31,815 nt of DNA from Acholeplasmataceae bacterium UBA5617 (GCA_002424575.1 DIKN01000080.1:1-31815), one strand, 5' to 3'. Positions 17,901 through 25,103 are shown, counted from the first letter of the stretch. The notes: generated from the sequence alone by a model not told the origin. Numbers and translations: made by a program.

Positions 17901-18428
17901 AGGAATACCGATAAAGGTATAACGCGCCTTCAATGTGATATCTGAGGTGATCGGTGTTGTGAAATTGAAGGTTGATCCATTCAACGTCCATTCTTCAAAA
18001 ACGAAAGCTTGTTTAGCAGGTGCAGTTGGTAAAGTTGCCACTTCACCATCTTCAACGGTTTGTGCTGCAATCGTTGAACCACCGACTGTATCAAAGGTTA
18101 CTGTGAATTCTTCAATGACGATGACTTCATTGTATTTTGCAATCAGCGTGATATCTTGTGTCACGGGTGTCGCAAAATTATACTTGGTTTGACCAAGATA
18201 CCAATCATCAAACGTGTAACCTGACTTTGTAGGATTAGTAGGTCTTGAGACCGTCTGTCCTTCTTCGACTTCGACGACAACAGGAGTTGTACCGTTGTCC
18301 GCATTAAATGTAACATTGAATGTCACAGTAGGTTCGGGTGTCTCTTCAGCAGGTTTGCAACTGACAAGTAAAATCGCTGCAACGATGAAGATCATCCATT
18401 TCAAAGCACGAATACTCATTTTTTTCAT
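14946..18428 (-). CDS. Large modular lipoprotein with B repeats and about six sugar-binding-like modules
   Basis: A 1160-residue surface protein. The signal peptide ends LVSC with Cys24. Two InlB-type B repeats occupy ~36-170. Then come about six beta-sandwich modules of 140-180 residues (~185-365, 366-515, 516-695, 700-850, 851-1000, 1005-1146). The last three share YW/WWAN..Y, GY..(Q)YHTG, Y(L/I)(A/G)FDLK and a DNL ending. These look like carbohydrate-binding modules, but I cannot name the family and see no catalytic motif. The start is the ATG at 18428, with GGGAG 5 nt upstream; a TTG four codons earlier overlaps that site. It follows the beta-helix lipoprotein gene by 79 nt and probably shares its promoter. 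Its position before the importer suggests it holds glucan at the cell surface. Confidence 0.8.
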   Translation of the reverse strand: MKKMSIRALKWMIFIVAAILLVSCKPAEETPEPTVTFNVTFNADNGTTPVVVEVEEGQTVSRPTNPTKSGYTFDDWYLGQTKYNFATPVTQDITLIAKYNEVIVIEEFTVTFDTVGGSTIAAQTVEDGEVATLPTAPAKQAFVFEEWTLNGSTFNFTTPITSDITLKARYTFIGIPNSPTYAGRIFNADFDQMINDFTSGQLTSEIISQASIAIDQPFIRVGYSRGIGNTPDGALWKQAGSQNGSAPAFQYLVLRIRGFAGASVEDLAIGFRLDDNHEVLVVPFVETLDPDLENNVRELDETWHNYVISITDTLDGKEYVGKSGYSNVSATGVMVGFHLMNTSTTGSGILEIKDAYYSKVPNPIYPYEGSDYSQNRDYWSGTVGSTIGSYVSIQAGGFYGEYIDGDANIANTHLVLRMRQDSPGVLDLTDLAIAPVFSNGTVGTPVGFADIIDLPESIGSGWLNVTIPFAEFYEGTEIVSGYKLINNGDVSVAISQSFLTYLGDYEAVEYPLLDLAHPLIYDNFNRQTIGALPNWTADNPVAIDNGFSYLISYSGLQASTIGGGAMTLDSTGGDFVSYKVHSTQKANQHQYRYLVLKYKLNNGANLNNLRMTQLTYNDQASSVVYANQWQAGLGLPSIPEDLSAYPYVDGDWTYMIIDLTLTPGYTTDFAGFEIYYTGSSISFDAIFFANSITSRNPESYFMWANFEGLTLGSAQGQTSDNQWWANVYDSPTTIVQDSETNKALRLDGTGYAQYHTGIKGTGRYLGFDLKIETSGSLVSFRVGPTGAPLWAKDGQLILENGAPMHVIADGQWHHYVIDWVASGLAFTDTIGFHASNGEIYLLDNLAWYNDYPYFDHELVWGTWDGITPGDANGKLGTSQYWANNYGSASSFVDVAGNIMLKLDATSGYVQYHTGVMAKPRYIAFDLKVEVVGNLGINVGGTHKWNTELIGLDGNPITLPAVGSTGHVIIDALLSGFPYSDEFGIEANDGAIFYIDNLSFQWNDANKGQYPLLEEDFAATPTNDGNKYWWGEWALVNNGQINLVTTGYATVRFGSPKVAGANFLSFDVKLATGNNADSFRLELGDGNIVNWSTLITDGVVTSMGNDYMRVTINLADYVANPNGLQVLGFHINNGGVLIDNLSVSVNVYGHQMRLFVDQPAI

Positions 18429-18442
18429 ATTTTCTCCCAATC

Positions 18443-18489
18443 ACATGCATGATAGTCTGCATGTATTTTTTTTCATGTAGGCGACTATC
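18443..18489 (-). promoter_or_regulatory. Possible leader RNA pseudoknot in the 79-nt gap
   Basis: On the minus-strand RNA ACATGCA (18458-18464 region) pairs with TGCATGT (18443-18449 region) to form a 7-bp hairpin. Its loop contains GACTATC (18451-18457), which is an exact complement of GATAGTC at 18483-18489. The two pairings can form a pseudoknot or be alternatives. The structure ends 6 nt before the GGGAG ribosome site of the modular lipoprotein gene. No U-run follows, so it is not an ordinary terminator. Confidence 0.4.
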
Positions 18490-18507
18490 CACCATAATGA
18501 CCTTTAG

Positions 18508-21327
18508 TTATTCAAAAACAGAAATTTCAGAGAATTGAGCACCATAACCTCCAGGTGCGGTGTTCTCTGTAACGATCAAGATGATTGATCGCATGGATAT
18601 ACTTTGCGGTAACACAATTGAAACCATATTTCCAGATGCATAATCGAAGATATATGGCCGAGGTCCTTCAAAGAGATTGACCCAACGTGTCGATTGCAGT
18701 GTTGTTTCTGCAGAAAGAGAATATTTGATTTCAATGGTTTGTGTGCGCGCTGGCCAACTCGACAGTGGTGGTAAATGAAGGTTGATGATTCTAACCTGAT
18801 AGGATGCTCCCATATCCACGATAATCCAACCTGGCCATACATTTTTCTTCGATTCAAAATAGGTTGTCACATCGCCATCGGTTAACTTTTCAGGGTTATA
18901 CACATCTTCATAAGCATTCGCATAAGGTGTTTTACCAAAGGTTAACGATGCTGGGAAAAATTCGATATAGCGAAGGAACGGTTGATTGCTAAAGATGACA
19001 CCATCATTAAAATAGAAGCGTAGCTGAACTGCAATGTAATCACCCGGTGCTAAGCGTATATCAACATAGTTATTCTTTGATGGTGAAAATTCATAGTTTT
19101 CCCCATTTAACTTCTTGGAAAATACCGGAAGTCCTGTCGTTGAACTAACGTTGGTTGCTGCATACACCGATATATTTTGCATCATGAAATACATGGAATC
19201 AGGATCGCCATATAACCGGATGGAACCGACTTTATAGGCTTGTCCAAACATGATTGAAAGTGCAATATAAGATGCTTTGGTAGCCCCCGCTTGCCAAGGT
19301 GCAGCCTTCCACATGGATGCATCATCAACTAATACATGTGACACTTCAAAACCGGATAAATCATGATTGATAAGTTGTGCTCCACCCCAGTCTTGTGTGG
19401 ATACACCATAGGTTGCACGCGCTGTGAAACTTCCCGTGATTTTAGATCCTGCATAGGGAGGTTCAACGCGTGAAACTGCAAATTCAGGCACTTCAATGGC
19501 ATGCTGCATGCGTGCCGGTACCACGGTTTTTTCGACCACATTATAATCCCCTAATTCGAGTTCATAATAATGATATACAGGCGCACCCGTAGGAGTATTT
19601 GAAGATTGAATGGTAATGTTTGATACGAAATTATTCGCACTGATTTGTGAAGCAGAGGTGATGGGTGTTCCCCTAAACTCCACATCTTTAAAATAAATAT
19701 TTGAGATATTTTTTTGAGTGTCAAATCCATTCATTCTAATAATTAAATCAGATGTTTCACTACCCATTTTTTTATCATTTAAAACTTTGACATTTTCAAA
19801 ATAAACATTTTTTATGGTTCCACGTTCAAACTGAGACTTCGACCAATCCGCATTATATGCAATCGTTAAATCAATAAAGAAGTTATCATACGATTCCGTC
19901 CATATATCTCCTACTTGATACGCATTTTCAACAGTGATGTTTCGAAAGTAGATACCATCGATATTGGCATGGTCTGCATTATGAATACTCATCACCGCTT
20001 TATGATAATTGTGTAAAACAGTGATATCTTCAAAGGTCACATTTTCGATGGATGCACCATATGTCTCATAACCAACTTCCATCGATTGTGCTAAGTCTGT
20101 CCAAAGAATATTGTTGGAAAATAAAACATTGGCTGTTGATTTATTGTTTACATTTTTAACGACCAGTGAATCATCCCATGTGCGAACAAATGAATTTCTG
20201 ACGACCACATCTTCACACGATTGTATTGAAATGCCATCGCCATTGGGACGTGCCGTGATAATTTTAATATTATCGATCACAATTTGTTTAGATTCCTGTG
20301 CATGGATGGTCCATCCAGCAGGATCTAAGAATGAAATGCCTTCAATGGTGATGTTCTCACTCTTTTGTAATTCGATGGGAATAGCTCGTTGTGAAGCTTC
20401 TTCTCTTGAGTAAATTGAACCCGAGATGATGCCGCGTCCACGTATGGTGATGTCAGAAAGTTGGTACATGTTAAACTGACCATAGACCAGTGCACCACCG
20501 GCAAGATAAACCGTCATTCCTGAGGATAACGGGATGGAATCCGTCTTCCAGACACCTGGTCCAATATAGAGAATAGAATCATCAAGAGCAGCTTCTTCTT
20601 CAGTGATTGGATCTTCTTCAACGGGATTGGCAAACAAGTGAATCGCTTCTTGGATGACTGAACCATTGGGTGTCGTTTGCGGAATTGGATCGTTGAGTTG
20701 AATGGTGTAATTTGCAGGATATTCAAGATCAAATTCTATTGTATTATTTTGAACTGTCACATCGATACCATAAATCAAAGGATGAACTGATGCTTTGGTG
20801 ACTTGATAGTCATCCAAGATTCGGATTTTAACGTGCACTTTACCTAAAAAATCAAAACTTGCAACCGAAGTGTATGATGTTGAATTAATCCATGTAAAAC
20901 TTCTTGCGTGATTGACTAATGTTTCATAAACAAAGAGCGGGGATTCTTCAACCAAAATTTCATATCGTTTCGATGATTTCAAAATATCAGGCATATCGTA
21001 TATCTTTAAAACAGTCGATGTTTGTACACCGAAAAGAATGTTGACTGAAAATGATGCGGAAACATCTAAATAAGTGATGGTCACTGTTTTTGATCCTATC
21101 ACTGATGAATCAAAACCAGAGATGGTATAGTCGGTAACGATTTGTTCTGAATTCCCTTTCTTGTAGGTCACGATTAAACCTGTTGGATCAAAATTTTGAT
21201 TAAGAAAATATGATGTTTTGTAGTCTCCTGAAATCTGAAGTTCAGCGACGTCTGTCCGTTTACAACCGAGTAAAACAAGTCCTCCCAAAACGAAGATGAG
21301 GAAGATTGCGATTTTTTTGATGGGCAT
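18508..21327 (-). CDS. Lipoprotein: Ig-like, GH28/GH49-like parallel beta-helix and F5/8C-type domains
   Basis: A 939-residue putative surface glycoside hydrolase. The signal peptide ends LLGC with Cys22. An Ig-like domain (Big_3 type, ~28-97) comes first, then a beta-sandwich (~105-240) with the PL..GI...V..NTIEFDLEYP and LFANPVEEDP motifs seen before polygalacturonase- or dextranase-like helices. Residues ~255-580 are a right-handed parallel beta-helix (repeated N.T.E.I.F rungs). Candidate acids are D364 in NGDG and D385/D386 in TWDDS, placed as in GH28 and GH49 enzymes. The C-terminus (~800-939) resembles an F5/8C (CBM32-like) sugar-binding domain. In this context a glucan-cutting role, for example dextranase-like, is plausible but unproven; a pectinase-type role is the alternative. 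AAAGGTG precedes the ATG. Confidence 0.82.
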   Translation of the reverse strand: MPIKKIAIFLIFVLGGLVLLGCKRTDVAELQISGDYKTSYFLNQNFDPTGLIVTYKKGNSEQIVTDYTISGFDSSVIGSKTVTITYLDVSASFSVNILFGVQTSTVLKIYDMPDILKSSKRYEILVEESPLFVYETLVNHARSFTWINSTSYTSVASFDFLGKVHVKIRILDDYQVTKASVHPLIYGIDVTVQNNTIEFDLEYPANYTIQLNDPIPQTTPNGSVIQEAIHLFANPVEEDPITEEEAALDDSILYIGPGVWKTDSIPLSSGMTVYLAGGALVYGQFNMYQLSDITIRGRGIISGSIYSREEASQRAIPIELQKSENITIEGISFLDPAGWTIHAQESKQIVIDNIKIITARPNGDGISIQSCEDVVVRNSFVRTWDDSLVVKNVNNKSTANVLFSNNILWTDLAQSMEVGYETYGASIENVTFEDITVLHNYHKAVMSIHNADHANIDGIYFRNITVENAYQVGDIWTESYDNFFIDLTIAYNADWSKSQFERGTIKNVYFENVKVLNDKKMGSETSDLIIRMNGFDTQKNISNIYFKDVEFRGTPITSASQISANNFVSNITIQSSNTPTGAPVYHYYELELGDYNVVEKTVVPARMQHAIEVPEFAVSRVEPPYAGSKITGSFTARATYGVSTQDWGGAQLINHDLSGFEVSHVLVDDASMWKAAPWQAGATKASYIALSIMFGQAYKVGSIRLYGDPDSMYFMMQNISVYAATNVSSTTGLPVFSKKLNGENYEFSPSKNNYVDIRLAPGDYIAVQLRFYFNDGVIFSNQPFLRYIEFFPASLTFGKTPYANAYEDVYNPEKLTDGDVTTYFESKKNVWPGWIIVDMGASYQVRIINLHLPPLSSWPARTQTIEIKYSLSAETTLQSTRWVNLFEGPRPYIFDYASGNMVSIVLPQSISMRSIILIVTENTAPGGYGAQFSEISVFE

Positions 21328-21360
21328 GGCATTTCACCTTTCACTGTTCATTTCGCCCTT

Positions 21361-21389
21361 ATTATACATGAACGATTTCAAGATTGAAA
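21361..21389 (-). promoter_or_regulatory. Promoter of the two large lipoprotein genes
   Basis: A perfect -10 box TATAAT (minus strand, 21361-21366) with TTTCAA 17 nt upstream (21384-21389) as a weak -35. The predicted start gives a leader of about 27 nt before the ATG at 21327. A weak -35 and an overlapping cre-like site suggest a regulated promoter. Confidence 0.6.
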
Positions 21390-21398
21390 GCGTTTTTT
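21385..21398. promoter_or_regulatory. Cre-like (CcpA/LacI-family) site over the -35
   Basis: TGAAAGCGTTTTTT matches 12 of 14 positions of the catabolite-response consensus TGWNANCGNTNWCA; the last two bases differ. It overlaps the -35 of the lipoprotein promoter, where a bound repressor would block RNA polymerase. Confidence 0.45.
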
Positions 21399-21406
21399 TA
21401 AAAAAA

Positions 21407-21420
21407 GTTAACCGATTAAC
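21407..21420. promoter_or_regulatory. LacI-type operator, copy 1
   Basis: GTTAACCGATTAAC is a 14-bp near-palindrome with the central CG typical of LacI-family operators. It lies ~60 bp upstream of the predicted transcription start of the beta-helix lipoprotein gene. It shares the pattern GTTAAnCGnTTAAC with a second copy 115 bp away. Confidence 0.5.
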
Positions 21421-21481
21421 TAAAAAGAGATAAAGAAGATTAAAAAACGAATTTTCTAAACCTTTTTGCGCTCAATTTAGA

Positions 21482-21508
21482 CAAAAAAAGAGATGGAAGG
21501 TCCATCCC
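21482..21508 (-). terminator. Intrinsic terminator after the YciI-like gene
   Basis: An 8-bp stem (21490-21497 with 21501-21508, one G-U on the RNA) with a 3-nt loop, followed by seven T on the minus strand. It ends the operon that begins with the GGDEF gene, 22 nt after the last stop codon. Confidence 0.88.
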
Positions 21509-21521
21509 ATGTCACAAACGC

Positions 21522-21535
21522 GTTAAACGGTTAAC
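21522..21535. promoter_or_regulatory. LacI-type operator, copy 2
   Basis: GTTAAACGGTTAAC has the same GTTAAnCGnTTAAC pattern as the copy at 21407. It overlaps the stop codon of the YciI-like gene, so it lies upstream of the lipoprotein promoter but inside the previous transcription unit. Such a remote copy could act as an auxiliary operator. Confidence 0.4.
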
Positions 21536-21836
21536 TTTGCTGATGAAAGATCAAACGATACTCAAAACACATACCCGTCATCTGTCTTCCGATGATCGCT
21601 GGATCTTCTTTCATATAGTGCTTTGCATCCTCAATGTTTTCTGCACGAAAGACCACGATACCAAAACCATCGTGTGTCGGATCATCGGTTCTTCCGACAT
21701 GAAGAAGTTTTCCTGATTCAAAATCTGTCTTGAGTCTTAGATAATGTTGATGCACAGTTTGATGATCATGTTCAGTCCACGATGCATCGTCCCAAAGTCT
21801 TTGATTAAGTTTTAAGATGTAACAGTATGTGTTCAT
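21531..21836 (-). CDS. YciI-like (YCII-related) small protein
   Basis: A 101-residue protein of the YCII-related family, which folds as a dimeric ferredoxin-like alpha/beta barrel. The central GFGIVVFRAENIEDAKHYM strand-turn-helix and the DPAI..G motif near residue 78 are the family hallmarks; a conserved His lies near the middle. The family has no settled function; some members act as small lyases or hydrolases. AGGAG is 5 nt before the ATG. It is the last gene of the operon, 8 nt after the unknown membrane protein. Confidence 0.8.
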   Translation of the reverse strand: MNTYCYILKLNQRLWDDASWTEHDHQTVHQHYLRLKTDFESGKLLHVGRTDDPTHDGFGIVVFRAENIEDAKHYMKEDPAIIGRQMTGMCFEYRLIFHQQS

Positions 21837-21844
21837 GTAATCTC

Positions 21845-22876
21845 CTAAAGTTTGATCAGTGTGATATGAATCTGATAATGTTCCATATGCTCTTTTAAGC
21901 GTTCAATCAGATCATCATCACGAGGGATGAACAAAATCACAGGGTCTCCCTCATCATCTCGCTCGATCAGATTTAAATATAACCTTTTCCGGTCATAGGA
22001 CATACTTTCAATCGTTTCGAAAGGAACCATCATGACTCTTCGACCTTTCGCGTATCCAATCACTTTCTTATTCAAGAGATAACAGGTGTTTGGATAATCT
22101 TTATACCGTTTAGGATAGACAATAAGCAAAATGGGGACGATAAATACGTTTGATAAGATAATGGCTAACTCGATGCTGATGACATAAAGTCCAAGTAAAA
22201 TCCCTCCACCCACACCCGTTATAAAGACCATGGCGATAAATCCAATGCGCTCGATCCAAAGTGTGATGTTGGTTCCCCAAACGATCTCACTTTGCATATA
22301 AGATAATTGTTCTTCTTCGGCTTTTTTGAGTGAATCATCGATGATCGTAAGTTTTGAAAAATGTTCAATGATTTTAATGCCTAAATGATCAATCCAAAAT
22401 GCAAAAGTGAGGATACGTCCTCTATCTTGATAGGATAGTGATGCTTTCCAACCATCTTCATAGAATTTCGTTTCAAAGGATAAACAGTCCATCCAATCAA
22501 TTTCATCATCACCCACATGAATACCTGATGAATGAAAGGTTACCTCATGTCCTGATTGAATGACCGTCGTTTCATCCATAATCACCCAGTAGATAGAATA
22601 TGGGGTCTTCCCATCAGTATAAAGCTTAAAATCCTCATCAAAGATTTCTTGATAAAGTCCCTTCATCCGTCTTCGATATTTAAAAATAATCACCCATGAA
22701 GTGATAAGAAGAATCACCGAAAGCGTGCCAAAAATCCATGAGACAATCGGTTGAACCTGGAGTGATTCAATTGTAAAGATGAGTGCAAGTATCATGAAAG
22801 CGATAAAACCCATGATTGGAATCAAGACACTCCAAAGATAGACTTTTTCAAATTGACGTACGGGTATATGTTTCAT
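21845..22876 (-). CDS. Unknown membrane protein with four predicted membrane segments
   Basis: I do not recognise this 343-residue protein. Membrane segments are seen at about 13-35, 46-66, 211-230 and 235-255. The loop at 70-205 is soluble and charged; the tail (~262-343) has alternating strands and a final helix (CYLLNKKVIGYAKGRR... to RLKEHMEHY) that resembles bacterial PH-like domains. The loop at ~95-175 has a similar look (VTFHSSGIHVGDDEIDWMDC), so two PH-like units may alternate with membrane pairs, as in YcxB/YdbT-like proteins. AAGGAAG precedes the ATG by 6 nt. It lies 10 nt after the GrpB-like gene in the same operon. Confidence 0.75.
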   Translation of the reverse strand: MKHIPVRQFEKVYLWSVLIPIMGFIAFMILALIFTIESLQVQPIVSWIFGTLSVILLITSWVIIFKYRRRMKGLYQEIFDEDFKLYTDGKTPYSIYWVIMDETTVIQSGHEVTFHSSGIHVGDDEIDWMDCLSFETKFYEDGWKASLSYQDRGRILTFAFWIDHLGIKIIEHFSKLTIIDDSLKKAEEEQLSYMQSEIVWGTNITLWIERIGFIAMVFITGVGGGILLGLYVISIELAIILSNVFIVPILLIVYPKRYKDYPNTCYLLNKKVIGYAKGRRVMMVPFETIESMSYDRKRLYLNLIERDDEGDPVILFIPRDDDLIERLKEHMEHYQIHITLIKL

Positions 22877-22886
22877 GTTGTCTTCC

Positions 22887-23396
22887 TTATAAGTTTACTT
22901 TTTGATAAATAGATTCGATGAAGGGTGTTTTTCCAAGGATATAGCCATCCATATCATAAGGATACTTTTGAGCCAGCTCCATCTTCAACTGACCATAACG
23001 ATCACGATCTTTTGGATGTGCTCTTAAATAATCTCTAAAAGCAAGATGACGTTTATATTCCATGCTATCTTCAGGACATACATAGAGATGATGTTTCATG
23101 AGGTGATCTTTATCATCGTATTTAAAGGCTTCGCGATCTTTAATCCCAAGATCACCTTCGTGACGATAACCGATGTTTTCTAATCGCTTTTTAACATCAT
23201 CAAAATCAACTCGCTTGATGATGATATCGATATCGATCACCGGTTTTGCAGGTAACCCATCAACCGACGTGCTTCCCACATGTTCAATCGCCACAAACGA
23301 TGATAAAAGAGCTTTTTCAAGCTCTCTTTTGATGACATGAAATGCATCCTTCCACGTTGGATCATATGGCATCACAATCACATGTTTTGTTTTCAC
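22887..23396 (-). CDS. GrpB/UPF0157 nucleotidyltransferase-like protein
   Basis: A 169-residue member of the GrpB (UPF0157) family, a branch of the nucleotidyltransferase superfamily. The diagnostic stretch EHVGSTSVDGLPAKPVIDID is at residues 38-57, with VMPYDPTWKDAF near the start and the H.YVCP segment in the middle. Some family members are fused to dephospho-CoA kinase, but the activity is not settled. Start choice: GTG at 23396 lies 9 nt after a GGGGG ribosome site, while the TTG at 23402 is only 3 nt from it. It follows the GGDEF gene by 28 nt. Confidence 0.85.
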   Translation of the reverse strand: MKTKHVIVMPYDPTWKDAFHVIKRELEKALLSSFVAIEHVGSTSVDGLPAKPVIDIDIIIKRVDFDDVKKRLENIGYRHEGDLGIKDREAFKYDDKDHLMKHHLYVCPEDSMEYKRHLAFRDYLRAHPKDRDRYGQLKMELAQKYPYDMDGYILGKTPFIESIYQKVNL

Positions 23397-23424
23397 GAAC
23401 AAGATCCCCCATCGATTTGATACA

Positions 23425-25041
23425 TTATGTTGATGATTTACGGTTTTTCTTGTGTTGATACATATCGATATCCGCTTGGTGTATCAAATCCTTACTGCTC
23501 ATATCAGTTTCTACAATCGTTGCAGATCCATAGGATAATCCAAAGTGGTACGGGGTCGCATCTTCAAATGCTTTTGTTTTTTCATCGATGAATTTCTTTT
23601 TGTTTTGGTATTGATCATCATCGGTGGTTTGATAGAGACACGCGAATTCATCTCCACCGATGCGATAACACATTCCATGATCGTTGAATGCTTCCATGAT
23701 AATATCAAATGCTTCTTTGATCGCTTGATCACCAACAACATGGCCATAAGCATCATTGATACTCTTCAATTCATCCAAATCAAAAAGAATCAGTCTAAGT
23801 TGTTCTCGCTTGATGGGATCTTTGAAGATTTCATCCAAATCACGTTCAAAAGCCAAGCGATTTTGACCTTGAGTCACATGATCCATATAGGCTAGTTTTT
23901 CATAAAGTTCTTTTTCATGTGAGAGCTTCATACGTTGAATCACATAACGTGTGTAATTGATCAATAAGATAATCATCAAGATGGCAACACCGAGTGATAA
24001 GAAAAGGGATGTATTTTGATAATCACCTAAAGCAAAACCGATCAGTTCAACCGATGCGAAAATAAATAATACGATAAATGCTTTGATAAATTGTGCTGCA
24101 TCCGTATTGTGATCTTCAATCACTTCTCGAATCAACAAGATGATAGCTAAAATCATCGCAAACACGAGCCAAAATTGTGAGATGAAAACCGATTGAAAGA
24201 AATCCATGAGTCCTGTAAGATAGAAAACTATAATCATGAAAAAGTGTGCAGCAAAAATATACTTCAACATTTTGAGTGGCTTTTTGTAATGTTTTAAAAT
24301 ATAATCGCTTAAATATGTGAGTAAGGGAATGGGGAATAAAGGGAGTGCAAGATATGCGAGTGTTCCAATTAAAAGTTCACTACCTGTTATAAACTGTAAC
24401 ATCCGCGATTCAGCGAGCATCCATAACCCTAAAAGCACAGCAAACAATCCCGCATGAACAAATCCACGCCCTTGTTTCTTTAAGAATAGTCCATCGGTGA
24501 TCATGACGATTAACCCAATCACCAAAACGAGGATAGCAATCAACAAACGGATGCTATATTGTCGAACCAGATAAGCATAATGCATCACTTCAGTTCCATA
24601 AAAAACGTCATTGATTTGACCTGACATTTGAACATATGGGGAAGAAAACGTCATCGTGAGCGTTTGTCCATCCACATGCCGTGGGAGTAGAATGATATGC
24701 CACATCGATGCATAAGGTTTGATGAGGGATTCGCCATAAACCTCTTCGTAGATGACGAGTCCATCGAGTTTGATCGTGACATTTTGAAGTGATGTTCGAA
24801 CCATGATATGTTGGGGTTCGTGAAAGTTTTCATCAAGGACAATACTGATTGTATAAGGCTCATTCTTGGCAACATTCAAATCTGTCGGTAAAGTCATGGG
24901 GATTCCTTCATAGACCCACCCCTCATTCAGGGGATTGGGGTTTTCGATGGTGAATTTGTTGTCCAATCGTTGCACGAAGAAAAACGCCAAAAAGACCACA
25001 CATACCATGATTAAAATGATGTAAGGTCGAAAGATCTTCAT
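23425..25041 (-). CDS. 7TM-sensor diguanylate cyclase (GGDEF)
   Basis: A 538-residue membrane enzyme that should make cyclic di-GMP from two GTP. One N-terminal membrane anchor (~8-26) is followed by an outside beta-sandwich domain (~27-155). Then come about seven membrane segments (7TMR-DISM-like, ~160-375) and a GGDEF domain (~385-535). The motif is an intact GGDEF at 462-466, so it should be active. The RxxD feedback-inhibition site that normally sits a few residues before GGDEF is absent (NDHG at that place). The start is the ATG at 25041, 7 nt from GGAGG; an ATG two codons earlier is only 1 nt from it. It leads the operon and has its own promoter. The outside domain probably senses a ligand, possibly a sugar. 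Confidence 0.9.
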   Translation of the reverse strand: MKIFRPYIILIMVCVVFLAFFFVQRLDNKFTIENPNPLNEGWVYEGIPMTLPTDLNVAKNEPYTISIVLDENFHEPQHIMVRTSLQNVTIKLDGLVIYEEVYGESLIKPYASMWHIILLPRHVDGQTLTMTFSSPYVQMSGQINDVFYGTEVMHYAYLVRQYSIRLLIAILVLVIGLIVMITDGLFLKKQGRGFVHAGLFAVLLGLWMLAESRMLQFITGSELLIGTLAYLALPLFPIPLLTYLSDYILKHYKKPLKMLKYIFAAHFFMIIVFYLTGLMDFFQSVFISQFWLVFAMILAIILLIREVIEDHNTDAAQFIKAFIVLFIFASVELIGFALGDYQNTSLFLSLGVAILMIILLINYTRYVIQRMKLSHEKELYEKLAYMDHVTQGQNRLAFERDLDEIFKDPIKREQLRLILFDLDELKSINDAYGHVVGDQAIKEAFDIIMEAFNDHGMCYRIGGDEFACLYQTTDDDQYQNKKKFIDEKTKAFEDATPYHFGLSYGSATIVETDMSSKDLIHQADIDMYQHKKNRKSST

Positions 25042-25066
25042 GTGCATACCTCCACGATTTATCTCT

Positions 25067-25096
25067 ATTATACATGAATTTCATCCATCTTGTTAA
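25067..25096 (-). promoter_or_regulatory. Promoter of the GGDEF operon
   Basis: TTAACA (25091-25096) and a perfect TATAAT (25067-25072) are 18 nt apart on the minus strand. The leader to the ATG at 25041 is about 18 nt. The -35 lies within the loop and arm of a palindrome at 25083-25103. Confidence 0.65.
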
Positions 25097-25103
25097 GATG
25101 GAT
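25083..25103. repeat. Perfect palindrome over the -35 of the GGDEF operon
   Basis: Arms ATCCATCTT and AAGATGGAT (9 bp each) flank a 3-nt centre. The position over the -35 suggests an operator for an unknown regulator. No T-run follows on either strand, so a terminator is unlikely. Confidence 0.5.

Noticed and set aside
18443..18489. Terminator between the two large lipoprotein genes
   Set aside because: The hairpin is not followed by a T-run on the minus strand; the adjacent homopolymer is A on that strand.
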